From Nostocales cyanobacterium HT-58-2 (lineage in GTDB: Bacteria; Cyanobacteriota; Cyanobacteriia; Cyanobacteriales; Nostocaceae), in assembly GCA_002163975.1 (NCBI GenBank), contig CP019636.1:5025501-5089500 (forward strand): a stretch of DNA of 64,000 nt. The letters are read 5' to 3'. The translations under genes were made by a program, and so were the position numbers. This document shows, in pieces, positions 26,662 through 35,237 of the stretch. How positions within the stretch are numbered: the stretch's first letter is position 1; each line of letters opens with the position of its first letter. The notes under the pieces were generated by a model. That model was given only the letters and a program-made list of their open reading frames with translations. It did no database searches and was not told where the DNA came from.

Positions 26662-27600
26662 TTAATCATTTCTCTCAGTCTGAAAAAATTTAGAACCCGC
26701 TGTTCTATCAGCAAATTGCTTTGCCGCCTCTAGTAAATAATCGCAGTAGGTACGAGCAACTATAGATAGCTGTTTTCCAGAAGGGTAAACCATGTACCAA
26801 TTCCGCTGAATCGGAAAATGCTCTACATCCAATATGGTGATATCCTGCTCATCTGTGATTAAGGTATGTCGAGATAAAACTGAAATTCCTAAACCTCCTG
26901 CAATTGCTTGCTTAATCGCTTCGTTGCTCCCTAATTCCAGCTTTACGTTCACCTTCACTTCATGCTCATCCAATAATTTCTGCACAGCTCGCCGCGTTCC
27001 TGAACCTGGTTCCCGCATAATAAAAGGCTCATCAGCAAGACGTTCAATGGCGATATTTTTTTCCTTTGCCAGAGGATGATGAACAGGTGCCAAAACGACC
27101 AAAGGGTTTTCTAAAAATGGCTGGCAATTGACATCTAAATGTTCTGGAACTTGGCTCATGATGTATAAATCATCCATATTGCCTGTCATACGTTCCAAAA
27201 TGCCTTCATGATTTGTGACTTGTAGCGAGATATCTATTCCTGGATAAAGTTTGCAAAATGGACCGAGTAAGCGTGGAATAAAGTATTTAGCGGTCGTAAT
27301 CACTGCTAAACGCAGCTGTCCCTGCTTTAACCCTTTCAAATCTGCCACTTTCATCTCAAATTGAGCAATTGTGTCGAAAATCTGCCGACAAGTGGCAAAT
27401 AATTCCCGTCCTGCTTCTGTAAGATAGAGACGCTTGCCTACTTGTTCAAATAATGGCAACCCGACTGATTTTGTGAGTTGCTTAATTTGCATAGAAACAG
27501 TGGGTTGGGTGAGAAACAGTTCCTCAGCAGCGCGAGTGAAACTACCATGACGTGCCGCCGCCTCAAACACCTTCAACTGGTGCAGCGTCGCTTGATTCAA
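26662..27600 (-). CDS. rbcR: LysR family regulator of carbon-fixation genes (RbcR-like)
   Basis: The 312-aa protein has the LysR helix-turn-helix (LKVFEAAARHGSFTRAAEEL, residues about 9-28, then TQPTVSMQIKQL) and a substrate-binding domain (about 90-300, starting QLRLAVITTAKYFIPRLL). The sequence and its place beside the carboxysome cluster match the RbcR/CmpR/NdhR group, which sense 2-phosphoglycolate, 2-oxoglutarate or NADP+ in cyanobacteria. RbcR is the member usually found near ccm genes, hence the symbol; CmpR or NdhR identity cannot be excluded. It is 381 bp from ccmO on the same strand and probably separately transcribed. Confidence 0.78.
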   Translation of the reverse strand: MNQATLHQLKVFEAAARHGSFTRAAEELFLTQPTVSMQIKQLTKSVGLPLFEQVGKRLYLTEAGRELFATCRQIFDTIAQFEMKVADLKGLKQGQLRLAVITTAKYFIPRLLGPFCKLYPGIDISLQVTNHEGILERMTGNMDDLYIMSQVPEHLDVNCQPFLENPLVVLAPVHHPLAKEKNIAIERLADEPFIMREPGSGTRRAVQKLLDEHEVKVNVKLELGSNEAIKQAIAGGLGISVLSRHTLITDEQDITILDVEHFPIQRNWYMVYPSGKQLSIVARTYCDYLLEAAKQFADRTAGSKFFQTERND

Positions 27601-27981
27601 GGGTTATTCTCCTCTAATAGCAATTTTATAGCTATAGTCTAGTATCACTGAACACTTGAATTTGATATAGCTTTGCTCATGGAAAAGTTACAAGTATAGA
27701 TATAGATAAAAATCTATTAATTCTATTAGAAGAATCGTATTTTCCTTATGGTCTCGAAAAGTTATGATTCAAAAAAGCAACAACAGCGTAAGATACCTTC
27801 CAGCCAAGATTGCACTTCTTGGTGACTAACAACTCAAGTTATGAGTTATGAGTTATGAGTGACTGGTCAATTGCCGCTTGTCAATCAAGGACAAAAGACT
27901 CGTTTCTCAACGCCACTTTGCTTTCGACGGAGGTTCTCTCCGTATACAACGGGCTGCTCTTAACTCTTAACTTTTTCACTC
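27601..27981. other. Intergenic region between rbcR and ccmO
   Basis: 381 bp without a gene. It contains a short tandem array of GTTATGA-type units near 27838-27858 and a likely promoter region for rbcR. An open frame on the plus strand here overlaps the ccmO end and is a shadow. Confidence 0.5.
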
Positions 27982-28755
27982 TCAATCTTCTTCTGTCATT
28001 TTTAGGGGTAATCTGGCTAAATCTGGCAACTGCATTAGCTCTGTTTCTGCAACTTGCTCCTTGATGCTGACTGGCAGCTTTAACGGTTGACGTTCTTCTA
28101 TCCAGCAACTGGCAACTGGCAAGGTGTGCTCCAACTCCTCTAATGGTCTTGGAATCACCATCACTGCATTCAACTCCCCAATGCGTTCTGCCTCGTTCAT
28201 TCCAGCTTCCACTGCGACGGCTACATTTGCCACGGAGCCACGGATAATGGCTGTACACAAACCTGCACCAATTTTTTCGTACGCTGCTAATTGCACATCA
28301 GCAGCTTTGAGCATCGCATCGGCAGCTCCCACTAACGCCGGAAATCCTCGCGTCTCTACCAAACCAATTGCTAGGTTACTCAGGCGGTTGTAATTGCTGT
28401 CTTCAGCAAGTGCGCTGAGGCGACTGTTGATAGGTAGGATAACTTCTAGGTTGGGATAAGGACGGGGAATCACCAAACTAGAAACCAACTGACCGATTTG
28501 TTCGGCAACTTGAACTCCAGACTCTACCGCCAGGCGGACATCGGCAATTCCACCTCTGACAACAGCCGTACAGTGACCACTGCCTATTTTTTCATATCCA
28601 ACTAGATGAACTCCAGCGGTTTTCAGCATCGTATCCGCTGTACCAACCATTGCAGGAAAACTGCGGGTAGATACCATTCCCAGGGCACTATCCTTAAAGA
28701 TGTCTCGACGGTGCGATGCCTGTGCACTGATAAACCGTTGATTGTATGCCTCCAT
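27982..28755 (-). CDS. ccmO: Carboxysome shell protein CcmO (tandem BMC domain)
   Basis: The 257-aa protein is made of two BMC shell domains: about 20-105 (ALGMVSTRSFPAMVGTADTM, VGYEKIGSGHCTAVVRGG) and about 125-215 (AIGLVETRGFPALVGAADAM, AAYEKIGAGLCTAIIRGSV), then a 40-residue polar tail. This double-BMC plan is that of CcmO, a facet/edge component of the beta-carboxysome. It forms a trimer that mimics a hexamer. It follows ccmN after 67 bp on the same strand, so belongs to the ccmK2-K1-L-M-N-O operon; in some cyanobacteria ccmO lies elsewhere. Confidence 0.92.
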   Translation of the reverse strand: MEAYNQRFISAQASHRRDIFKDSALGMVSTRSFPAMVGTADTMLKTAGVHLVGYEKIGSGHCTAVVRGGIADVRLAVESGVQVAEQIGQLVSSLVIPRPYPNLEVILPINSRLSALAEDSNYNRLSNLAIGLVETRGFPALVGAADAMLKAADVQLAAYEKIGAGLCTAIIRGSVANVAVAVEAGMNEAERIGELNAVMVIPRPLEELEHTLPVASCWIEERQPLKLPVSIKEQVAETELMQLPDLARLPLKMTEED

Positions 28756-28822
28756 TTGGCTTCTCCAGAATATTCACTCAATTGTTAGTTGCAACTCAAG
28801 CCGACAACTTAACAATTAACAC

Positions 28823-29494
28823 TTATTCAGGTTGACCGTCAGATGTGGGTTTATTCAAGGGTTGCTTATGGGGAAATAATGTAATTAACAGCCTTTGTAT
28901 ACTTTCTTGCCCGTAAATGTAACTCCCAATTTGAGATTCCTGAGTGGGGGCTGGAAGGGATGAGGGAGATGAGGGGAGGGTTGGGGGAGGTTCTGAATTT
29001 TGAATTGGTTTGTCTGGTTGTTCTCCTTGTCCTTGTTGTCTCCCTGTCCCATTTTGCGACTCTATACTCGTAGAAGCAAAGTCAGTTGCCGATGCTTCTG
29101 GCTGTCTTGTTTCACTGATTGGTATAGAAGACTCAGGAGCACGCCGACTCGTGTCTCCCAGAACTGAGCCTGCTGTAACAACTTGCCCAGGCTCGACAGA
29201 ACAATTGAATATTGTTGTCGCTGCTCCAATACAAGCATTTGCCCCAATTTTGCCTTTACCAACCATCAAAAGACCGGCTCCCAAGTTTGCTCCTGCTTCT
29301 ACCTCCAGGGTTCCTTCACTGGCTTGAAGAATTGACCCCATACCAACACAGACCCCTGGACCAATGATTATTTTGCTGTTTGAAGCCGCTTGGAGTATCA
29401 CGCCTGGTGCAATTACAGCACTAGGATGAATTATCACCTCGCCACTCATATAAGAATCAAAGTTATCACTTAGGCGCAGTGGCGGCACAGACAT
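28823..29494 (-). CDS. ccmN: Carboxysome assembly protein CcmN
   Basis: The 223-aa protein has an N-terminal left-handed beta-helix of hexapeptide repeats (about 15-120, for example IHPSAVIAPGVILQAASNSK), a flexible Pro/Ser/Gln-rich linker, and a C-terminal amphipathic encapsulation peptide (about 190-207, YIYGQESIQRLLITLF). CcmN bridges the CcmM-Rubisco core, through its N-terminus, to the CcmK shell, through the peptide. It sits between ccmM (118 bp upstream) and ccmO. The linker DNA (around 28940-29000) resembles the purine-rich dispersed repeats seen nearby. Confidence 0.9.
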   Translation of the reverse strand: MSVPPLRLSDNFDSYMSGEVIIHPSAVIAPGVILQAASNSKIIIGPGVCVGMGSILQASEGTLEVEAGANLGAGLLMVGKGKIGANACIGAATTIFNCSVEPGQVVTAGSVLGDTSRRAPESSIPISETRQPEASATDFASTSIESQNGTGRQQGQGEQPDKPIQNSEPPPTLPSSPSSLPAPTQESQIGSYIYGQESIQRLLITLFPHKQPLNKPTSDGQPE

Positions 29495-29612
29495 TGTATG
29501 TAACCTCGGAAGCCATTAAATAGGAGGAGTGGATGGAGAGAGTGGAGGATAGGAGGCAGGGAACAATACCTCCCTCACTTCCCCCACTTCCTCATCTCTT
29601 TCATCTCCTCAA

Positions 29613-31286
29613 CTACGGGCGTTGAATAATTGTTTCTAATACGCGGCGCTTTGCTTTGGGGTCAATACCAATCAAGCGTACGTACTCTCCTTGGTATTCA
29701 GCTAGGTAGGATTCTAATGCTGCTGCCGCTTGATGTGCGGAAGTCGCCTGAATTTGTCCACAGCTTGCCCAAGAACCTGTACGGAACCGCCGCTGATCTA
29801 CGTGTTCTGCACTAATTTTATACCCACCAGCTATGAGTTGCTGTAGCTGTTCTACAACCTCGGAATTTAAGCGAGTACTAGTCGCTGATGCCGTTTTAGG
29901 GGCAGTCGCAGCAGGCGCACTCGTAAAGGACTTAGAACTGCTAGATGAGGCAACAGAACCGTTGGGGCGTTGGATAATACTTTCTAAAACCCGGCGCTTA
30001 GCTTTGGGGTCAATACCAATTAAGCGTATGTACTCGCCTTGGTGATTATCTATACAATCTTCCAGCGCGGCAACAACTTCTTTTGTGGAAGTTGATTCGA
30101 TTGGTTGACAGCTTTGCCATGAACCTGTGCGGAAGCGGCGCTCATCTACGTGCTCTGTACCGATTTTGTAACCACCTGCAAGAAGCTGATTTATCTGGTC
30201 TACAGTTTCAGCACTGAGTTTGCCACTGCCAGCGCCATTGCTGGAAGCATGACCATTACCGTTGTAGCTTCTGTTTGTTTGGTTGGTAGGAGCTTTGAAG
30301 TTAGCAGGTGCATTCACGACCCCATCTGGGCGTTGGATGATAGTTTCTAACACGCGTCGTCTGCCATTGGGGTCAATGCCAAATAGACGAACATACTCGC
30401 CAGAGTGGTCTGCTAGACAATTTTCCAATGTGGCGATCGCCTCACCAACTGATCTTGCTTCTATTGGTGTACAACTCTGCCAAGAGCCAGTACGGAACCG
30501 CCTTTGGTCTACGTGTTCTGTACCAATCTTATACCCTTGTTCTAAGAGGTAACGTACTTGCTCTACTGTTTCACCACCCAAGCGACTGCTCGACACTTCA
30601 CTACTCCTTTCTAACTCATCAACCTCAAACACGTTAACACCGTTGCTTGTATAAGATTTAGCTAACTGTTCCCGAACGGTTTTAATACACTTATTATCTG
30701 CAGCACAAAGATACCCAGCCCGCAACGCCTGATTAATTCCAATCACATGATGGGCAAAATGCTGATCCTGTGCTTGTACATCTGGCAGGCGATCAGCTTG
30801 TTGTTGAGTGGTTATTATTGCTCCTGATGGGACATATTTGCCTGGTGGAACTTCTACATCTTGAATCAGAGCGTGCATCATGACGATGCAACCAGCTCCC
30901 ACTTTGGCGTTAAACACTGTAGAGCGAAAGCCAATGAAGCAATTATCCCCAACGTAAGCTGGTCCATGAATGAGTGCCATGTGAGTAATGGATGCATTGC
31001 TGCCAATCCATACTGAGTACTCATTTTGGTCATCACCAATGACTCGACCTTGCTCCAATCCATGAATCACAACACCATCTTGAAGATTAGTGTTTTCACC
31101 GATGTAAAAAGGTGTGCCTTCATCCGCTCTAATCGAAGTCCCCGGAGCAACGATTACATTTGCGCCTATAGATACATCCCCAATAATATTGGAAAAAGGA
31201 TGTAAATAAGCGCTTTCATGGATTTTTGGCTCAGCTAAACTCTTTGACCACGGGGTTGGGGGTGCCGCCGTGCTGCGGACTGCCAT
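29613..31286 (-). CDS. ccmM: Carboxysome scaffold protein CcmM (gamma-carbonic anhydrase plus three Rubisco-small-subunit-like domains)
   Basis: The 557-aa protein has an N-terminal gamma-carbonic anhydrase domain (1-209) with candidate zinc ligands His75, His102 and His107 (ITHMALIHG) and Cys194/Cys200, the pair that makes the activating disulfide in known active forms. Three SSU-like repeats follow (about 238-320, 355-440, 470-557), each with RRFRTGSW.SC. It condenses Rubisco by linking it through the SSU-like domains and recruits the shell through CcmN. An internal GTG start (codon 231, 30596) with its own ribosome-binding site should yield the short form of about 327 residues. It lies between ccmL and ccmN, 75 bp after ccmL. 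Confidence 0.95.
   Translation of the reverse strand: MAVRSTAAPPTPWSKSLAEPKIHESAYLHPFSNIIGDVSIGANVIVAPGTSIRADEGTPFYIGENTNLQDGVVIHGLEQGRVIGDDQNEYSVWIGSNASITHMALIHGPAYVGDNCFIGFRSTVFNAKVGAGCIVMMHALIQDVEVPPGKYVPSGAIITTQQQADRLPDVQAQDQHFAHHVIGINQALRAGYLCAADNKCIKTVREQLAKSYTSNGVNVFEVDELERSSEVSSSRLGGETVEQVRYLLEQGYKIGTEHVDQRRFRTGSWQSCTPIEARSVGEAIATLENCLADHSGEYVRLFGIDPNGRRRVLETIIQRPDGVVNAPANFKAPTNQTNRSYNGNGHASSNGAGSGKLSAETVDQINQLLAGGYKIGTEHVDERRFRTGSWQSCQPIESTSTKEVVAALEDCIDNHQGEYIRLIGIDPKAKRRVLESIIQRPNGSVASSSSSKSFTSAPAATAPKTASATSTRLNSEVVEQLQQLIAGGYKISAEHVDQRRFRTGSWASCGQIQATSAHQAAAALESYLAEYQGEYVRLIGIDPKAKRRVLETIIQRP
30594..30610 (-). promoter_or_regulatory. Internal ribosome-binding site and GTG for short CcmM
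   Basis: On the minus strand AAAGGAG (30604-30610) is followed after 7 nt by GTG (30596-30594), in frame as codon 231 of ccmM and just before the first SSU-like domain. The product would be about 327 residues and lack the carbonic anhydrase part, matching the known M35-type short form of CcmM in other cyanobacteria. Confidence 0.75.
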
Positions 31287-31361
31287 CGCTAGATTCCTCC
31301 TAAGATTGCACTGCTCGCCATTTGTTAATTGTTAGTTGCCCTACTAACCCCTCACTCCTGA

Positions 31362-31664
31362 CTATCTATACTGGTCTTTTTTGCTGTAAATTAGGCGGTC
31401 CTCGATGCGAACCGTATCAATTATCGCCACCACTGCTGCATCTACTGGACGTTGTTCATTTCCAAGAACTTGACGAGCGGCACTACCACGACTCATGAGT
31501 ACCCACTCATCTACTCCCGCACCCACATTATCAGCCGCTACCTCGTATTCTGGCAGAATGCGTCCTTCTTCATCTACTAATTGCAACAGCAGTAGTTTGA
31601 CACCTCTAAGACTTGGGTCTTTTTGAGTGCTAACTACTGTGCCGCGAACTTTAGCAATTTGCAT
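31362..31664 (-). CDS. ccmL: Carboxysome vertex protein CcmL
   Basis: The 100-aa product is a pentameric BMC vertex protein: it opens MQIAKVRGTVVSTQKDPSL and continues KLLLLQLVDEEGR and GAGVDEWVLMSRGSAAR, the family signature. Pentamers close the twelve corners of the carboxysome shell. It starts 6 bp after ccmK1 and precedes ccmM by 75 bp; translation is probably coupled to ccmK1. Confidence 0.95.
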   Translation of the reverse strand: MQIAKVRGTVVSTQKDPSLRGVKLLLLQLVDEEGRILPEYEVAADNVGAGVDEWVLMSRGSAARQVLGNEQRPVDAAVVAIIDTVRIEDRLIYSKKDQYR

Positions 31665-31670
31665 TACACG

Positions 31671-32015
31671 TTATTGTCTTCTGCCGAAGGGACGAATTGC
31701 ATTCACATTTTCCCGGAACTGTTCTACATCTTCGGTATAACGAATTGGCAGCACGTATTCTAGGTTCTCGTGAGGACGAGCAATGATATGGGTAGACAAC
31801 ACTTGTCCACCGTTGACTCGCTTGACTGATTCCACCCCAGCTGCAACTGAAGCTTGTACTTCAGAAACATCTCCCCGCACAATTACGGTAACGCGACCAC
31901 TACCAATTTTTTCATAACCCACCAAAGTCACACGGGCTGCTTTTACCATCGCATCTGCTGCTTCCACTACCGCTGGAAATCCCAGGGTTTCCACCATTCC
32001 CACTGCAATTGACAT
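31671..32015 (-). CDS. ccmK1: Carboxysome shell protein CcmK1
   Basis: The 114-aa BMC shell protein (AVGMVETLGFPAVVEAADAM, then LVGYEKIGSGRVTVIVRGDV) forms hexamers that tile the facets of the carboxysome. It is the longer of the two adjacent BMC paralogues, with a C-terminal extension FRENVNAIRPFGRRQ, as CcmK1 has in Synechocystis; the K1/K2 labels rest on that length. It lies 151 bp after ccmK2 and 6 bp before ccmL. Confidence 0.92.
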   Translation of the reverse strand: MSIAVGMVETLGFPAVVEAADAMVKAARVTLVGYEKIGSGRVTVIVRGDVSEVQASVAAGVESVKRVNGGQVLSTHIIARPHENLEYVLPIRYTEDVEQFRENVNAIRPFGRRQ

Positions 32016-32166
32016 GAGTTTTATTCCTTAGCTTTCAACAATCAGCTTCAATAAATAAACACTAACCAAAGCTCTAACAAGACAGCCCCGACAAGAATAT
32101 TGAATTTTGAAGCTATCAGCTTTGGGCTGAAAGCTTAATTCATTCAGAATCTAAAATCCAATACTG

Positions 32167-32475
32167 TTAAGTACGGAACTGCTCCACAGCTTCTGTGTAG
32201 CGAATAGGCAATACGTATTCCAAGTTTTCGTGAGGACGAGCAATGATGTGAGTGGAGACCACTTCACCGCCATTAACCCTTCTCGCTGCTTCAACTCCAG
32301 CTGCAACTGAAGCCTGCACTTCAGAAACGTCTCCTCGGACAATGACAGTCACCCGAGCGCTACCGATTTTTTCATACCCTACAAGAGTGACGCGAGCGGC
32401 TTTCACCATCGCGTCAGCAGCTTCCACAACTGCCGGAAACCCTTTTGTTTCAATCATTCCAACTGCAATTGGCAT
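32167..32475 (-). CDS. ccmK2: Carboxysome shell protein CcmK2
   Basis: The 102-aa BMC protein (AVGMIETKGFPAVVEAADAM, VGYEKIGSARVTVIVRGD) is the first gene of the ccm cluster and matches CcmK2 in length. It is the major facet hexamer of the carboxysome. It is about 90 percent identical to the adjacent ccmK1 over the domain. GGGAG lies 7-8 nt before the ATG. The divergent 637-bp intergenic region to ndhF4 should hold its promoter. Confidence 0.92.
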   Translation of the reverse strand: MPIAVGMIETKGFPAVVEAADAMVKAARVTLVGYEKIGSARVTVIVRGDVSEVQASVAAGVEAARRVNGGEVVSTHIIARPHENLEYVLPIRYTEAVEQFRT

Positions 32476-33112
32476 CGCAGAACTCCCACAAACTTATTGA
32501 AATATGTACTGTCTTGAAAAATTTTTGACGGGGATGCTCATTTTGAGCTTCAAAAGCATTTCTTAATTAAGCATAGAAAAGCTTTGCACCCCTGACAATA
32601 TAAATTACCATAATAGTTTATAATAAAATTAATTAAAAAAGCTTAATGGAATTATAGAAGGGCAATTCTGCTCAATCGAACTTCACAGATCCCTGGAGCA
32701 GCTACTTCTGCTTTATAATTTTTTTATTACATTTGCTCAAACAGGTTCGTAAAGGCAGGAACTCTGCCTCAAGATGAGTGACGAAAAACTCGAAGAGTGC
32801 TACCACCGTAGTCTTTACTGGTTTTTTGCTGTTTTACTAGAAAACTCTAAAGAAATATATAAGTTTTTATTATCTAACTTATAAACTGGAGTTTTTAAGT
32901 TAGAAATTAATGCTGTCTAAAGAGAGATAAGTTAAAGATAGGAAAATAATAATTTATGATAAATATCTCATTATTCTGTCTTCTCAATACAAAAAATGAA
33001 AGAATCCTTTTAAAGAATCAAACTTAAACTCTTCAAATTCTAAAGCTAAGACAAAATCATTTCATAAAGTGGAAAAAAGAATTTTTTAGCTGAACTGCCA
33101 AGGGATGTTTCA
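32476..33112. promoter_or_regulatory. Divergent promoter region between ccmK2 and ndhF4
   Basis: 637 bp with no gene, very AT-rich in the middle (for example around 32590-32650 and 32860-33010). It should carry promoters for the ccm operon (minus) and the ndhF4-ndhD4-cupB operon (plus) and any binding site of the nearby LysR regulator. I cannot assign exact -10/-35 boxes with confidence. Long upstream leader for ndhF4 is possible. Confidence 0.6.
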
Positions 33113-34969
33113 ATGAATCAGATTCTCTTTTCAACAAGTTGGTGTATACCTTTTTATGGGTTAGTGGGTGCGCTTCTTACCTTGCCGTGGGCAATGGGAT
33201 TGATTCGACGCACAGGACCAAGACCAGCTGCTTATTTCAACTTGTTAACAACTGTTTTGGCTTTTTTCCACAGCCTGTTCATATTTTTTGATATTTGGAA
33301 TACAGAATCAGAAAATTTTGTGATTACCTGGTTCAAAGCTGCAGATTTTAACTTATCCTTTGCTTTAGAAGTTTCGCCAGTTAGTGTTGGAGCAACGGTC
33401 TTAATTATAGGGTTAAGTTTACTGGCACAAACTTACGCTCTTGGTTACATGGAGAAAGACTGGGCTTTAGCGCGTTTCTTTGCACTGATGGGATTTTTTG
33501 AGGCAGCGCTAACTGGTTTAGCTATTAGTGACTCTCTGTTTCTTAGCTATGCCCTTTTGGAAATGCTGACTCTTTCGACCTATTTGCTGGTGGGATTTTG
33601 GTATGCTCAACCATTAGTGGTTACAGCCGCGCGAGACGCATTTCTCACCAAGAGGGTAGGAGACTTGTTGCTCCTGATGGCAGTTGTGGCACTTTCCACC
33701 ATGGCAGGAAGCTTAAACTTTTCCGACTTATACGAATGGGCGCAGACGGTAGAGTTGAATCCAACAGTATCCACTTTGTTAGGTTTGGCGTTGATAGCAG
33801 GACCTGTTGGTAAATGCGCTCAATTTCCACTGCATTTATGGTTGGATGAGGCGATGGAAGGTCCTAACCCAGCTTCAGTGATGCGAAATTCTATGGTGGT
33901 CGCTGGTGGGGCGTATGTGCTGTACAAGCTACAGCCAATTCTTGCACTCTCACCAATAGCATTGAATGCTTTGATCATCATCGGTACAGTCACAGCAGTC
34001 GGTGCATCGTTAGTGTCGATCGCCCAAATTGATATTAAACGAGCGCTTTCTCATTCCACAAGTGCATACATGGGGTTAGCGTTTTTGGCAGTGGGAATGC
34101 AGCAAGGAGGAGTCGCTTTGATGCTGCTGTTCACTCATGCAATTGCCAAAGCACTCTTATTCATGAGTTCCGGTTCTGTCATATTTACAACCAGTACCCA
34201 AGATTTAACAGAAATGGGCGGTCTGTGGTCAAGAATGCCTGCAACCACCACAGCTTTTGTTGTTGGTTCGGCTGGAATGGTGACACTGCTACCATTAGGA
34301 AGCTTTTGGGCAATGTTAGGATGGGCTGATGGTTTGGCTTTAATTAGCCCTTGGGTGGTTTTTATCTTAGTGCTAGTCAATGGTTTGACAGCATTAAATT
34401 TGACACGTCTGTTTCGCTTAATATTTTGGGGTGAACCACAGCCAAAGACCCGCCGTGCCCCAGAAGTTGCTTGGCAGATGGCATTCCCAATGGTATTTCT
34501 GACGGTGCTCACTTTATTACTACCTATCATGTTGCAACAATGGTACTTACTACCTGATTGGGCAAGTATCAATTGGATAGTCGTAGCGTTGTTAGTCTCT
34601 TCATCAGTGCTAGGAATAGGGATAGGGTCGAACATCTATCTGCATAAGGCATGGTCGAGATCTAGAGTTCTTGCCTGGAGATTTTTGCAAGACTTGTTGG
34701 GTTATGACTTTTACATTGACAGAATTTATCGTGTGACAGTCGTAGCTGCAGTTGCGTTGCTTTCTAAAATTTCTGCTTGGAGCGATCGCTATCTCGTAGA
34801 TGGTTTTATTAATTTAGTTGGGTTTGCAGCAATTTTTAGTGGGCAAACCTTAAAGTACAGCATTTCTGGTCGCTCTCAAGGATACCTGTTGACCATTCTT
34901 GTAGGCGTCAGCCTCCTAGGTTTTTTCATCAGTTGGTCATTAGGTCTACTTGATAGCTGGCATTTTTAG
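33113..34969 (+). CDS. ndhF4: NDH-1 subunit NdhF4, CO2-uptake complex
   Basis: The 618-aa protein is an NdhF/NuoL-type proton-pumping subunit with about 14-16 membrane helices and the motif KCAQFPLHLWLDEAMEGP. It starts LFSTSWCIPFYGLVGALL and carries the TMs typical of NdhF, with the C-terminal helix QGYLLTILVGVSLLGFFISW. With ndhD4 and cupB downstream it forms the constitutive CO2-uptake complex (NDH-1MS') in the thylakoid membrane. F4 rather than F3 is inferred from the gene order (F4-D4-cupB beside ccm) known in related species. AAGGGA lies before the ATG. Confidence 0.88.
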   Translation: MNQILFSTSWCIPFYGLVGALLTLPWAMGLIRRTGPRPAAYFNLLTTVLAFFHSLFIFFDIWNTESENFVITWFKAADFNLSFALEVSPVSVGATVLIIGLSLLAQTYALGYMEKDWALARFFALMGFFEAALTGLAISDSLFLSYALLEMLTLSTYLLVGFWYAQPLVVTAARDAFLTKRVGDLLLLMAVVALSTMAGSLNFSDLYEWAQTVELNPTVSTLLGLALIAGPVGKCAQFPLHLWLDEAMEGPNPASVMRNSMVVAGGAYVLYKLQPILALSPIALNALIIIGTVTAVGASLVSIAQIDIKRALSHSTSAYMGLAFLAVGMQQGGVALMLLFTHAIAKALLFMSSGSVIFTTSTQDLTEMGGLWSRMPATTTAFVVGSAGMVTLLPLGSFWAMLGWADGLALISPWVVFILVLVNGLTALNLTRLFRLIFWGEPQPKTRRAPEVAWQMAFPMVFLTVLTLLLPIMLQQWYLLPDWASINWIVVALLVSSSVLGIGIGSNIYLHKAWSRSRVLAWRFLQDLLGYDFYIDRIYRVTVVAAVALLSKISAWSDRYLVDGFINLVGFAAIFSGQTLKYSISGRSQGYLLTILVGVSLLGFFISWSLGLLDSWHF

Positions 34970-34984
34970 TCATTTGTCAAGAAG

Positions 34985-35165
34985 AAAGGCAGGAGGCAGA
35001 GGGCAGAAGGTAAAGCAATCAGTGGTGGCTTGGGTGGCTTGAACCCAATCGGGCAATGCACAAAGGTATACCTTAAAACTTTTTCCCTCCCTCTGCCCCA
35101 CCGCCAGTCGCCTGCGGAGGGAGACCCTCCTGCAGCGCTGGCTCTCTGCCTCAACCGTCGTAGGG
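34985..35165. repeat. Palindromic dispersed repeat between ndhF4 and ndhD4
   Basis: The 268-bp gap of this operon contains GGCAGGAGGCAGAGGGCAG-type sequence followed by GCCAGTCGCC...GGAGGGAGACCCTCC...GCGCTGGC (35104-35143), a palindromic repeat of the same sort seen near 19266-19345. The gap is long for an operon, so the repeat probably inserted between the genes. Confidence 0.6.
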
Positions 35166-35237
35166 CTTGGTCATTCGTTACGACAAGAGACAAACAATAA
35201 AAGACATCAGGATAAAACAAAGGACAAAAGACAAACT

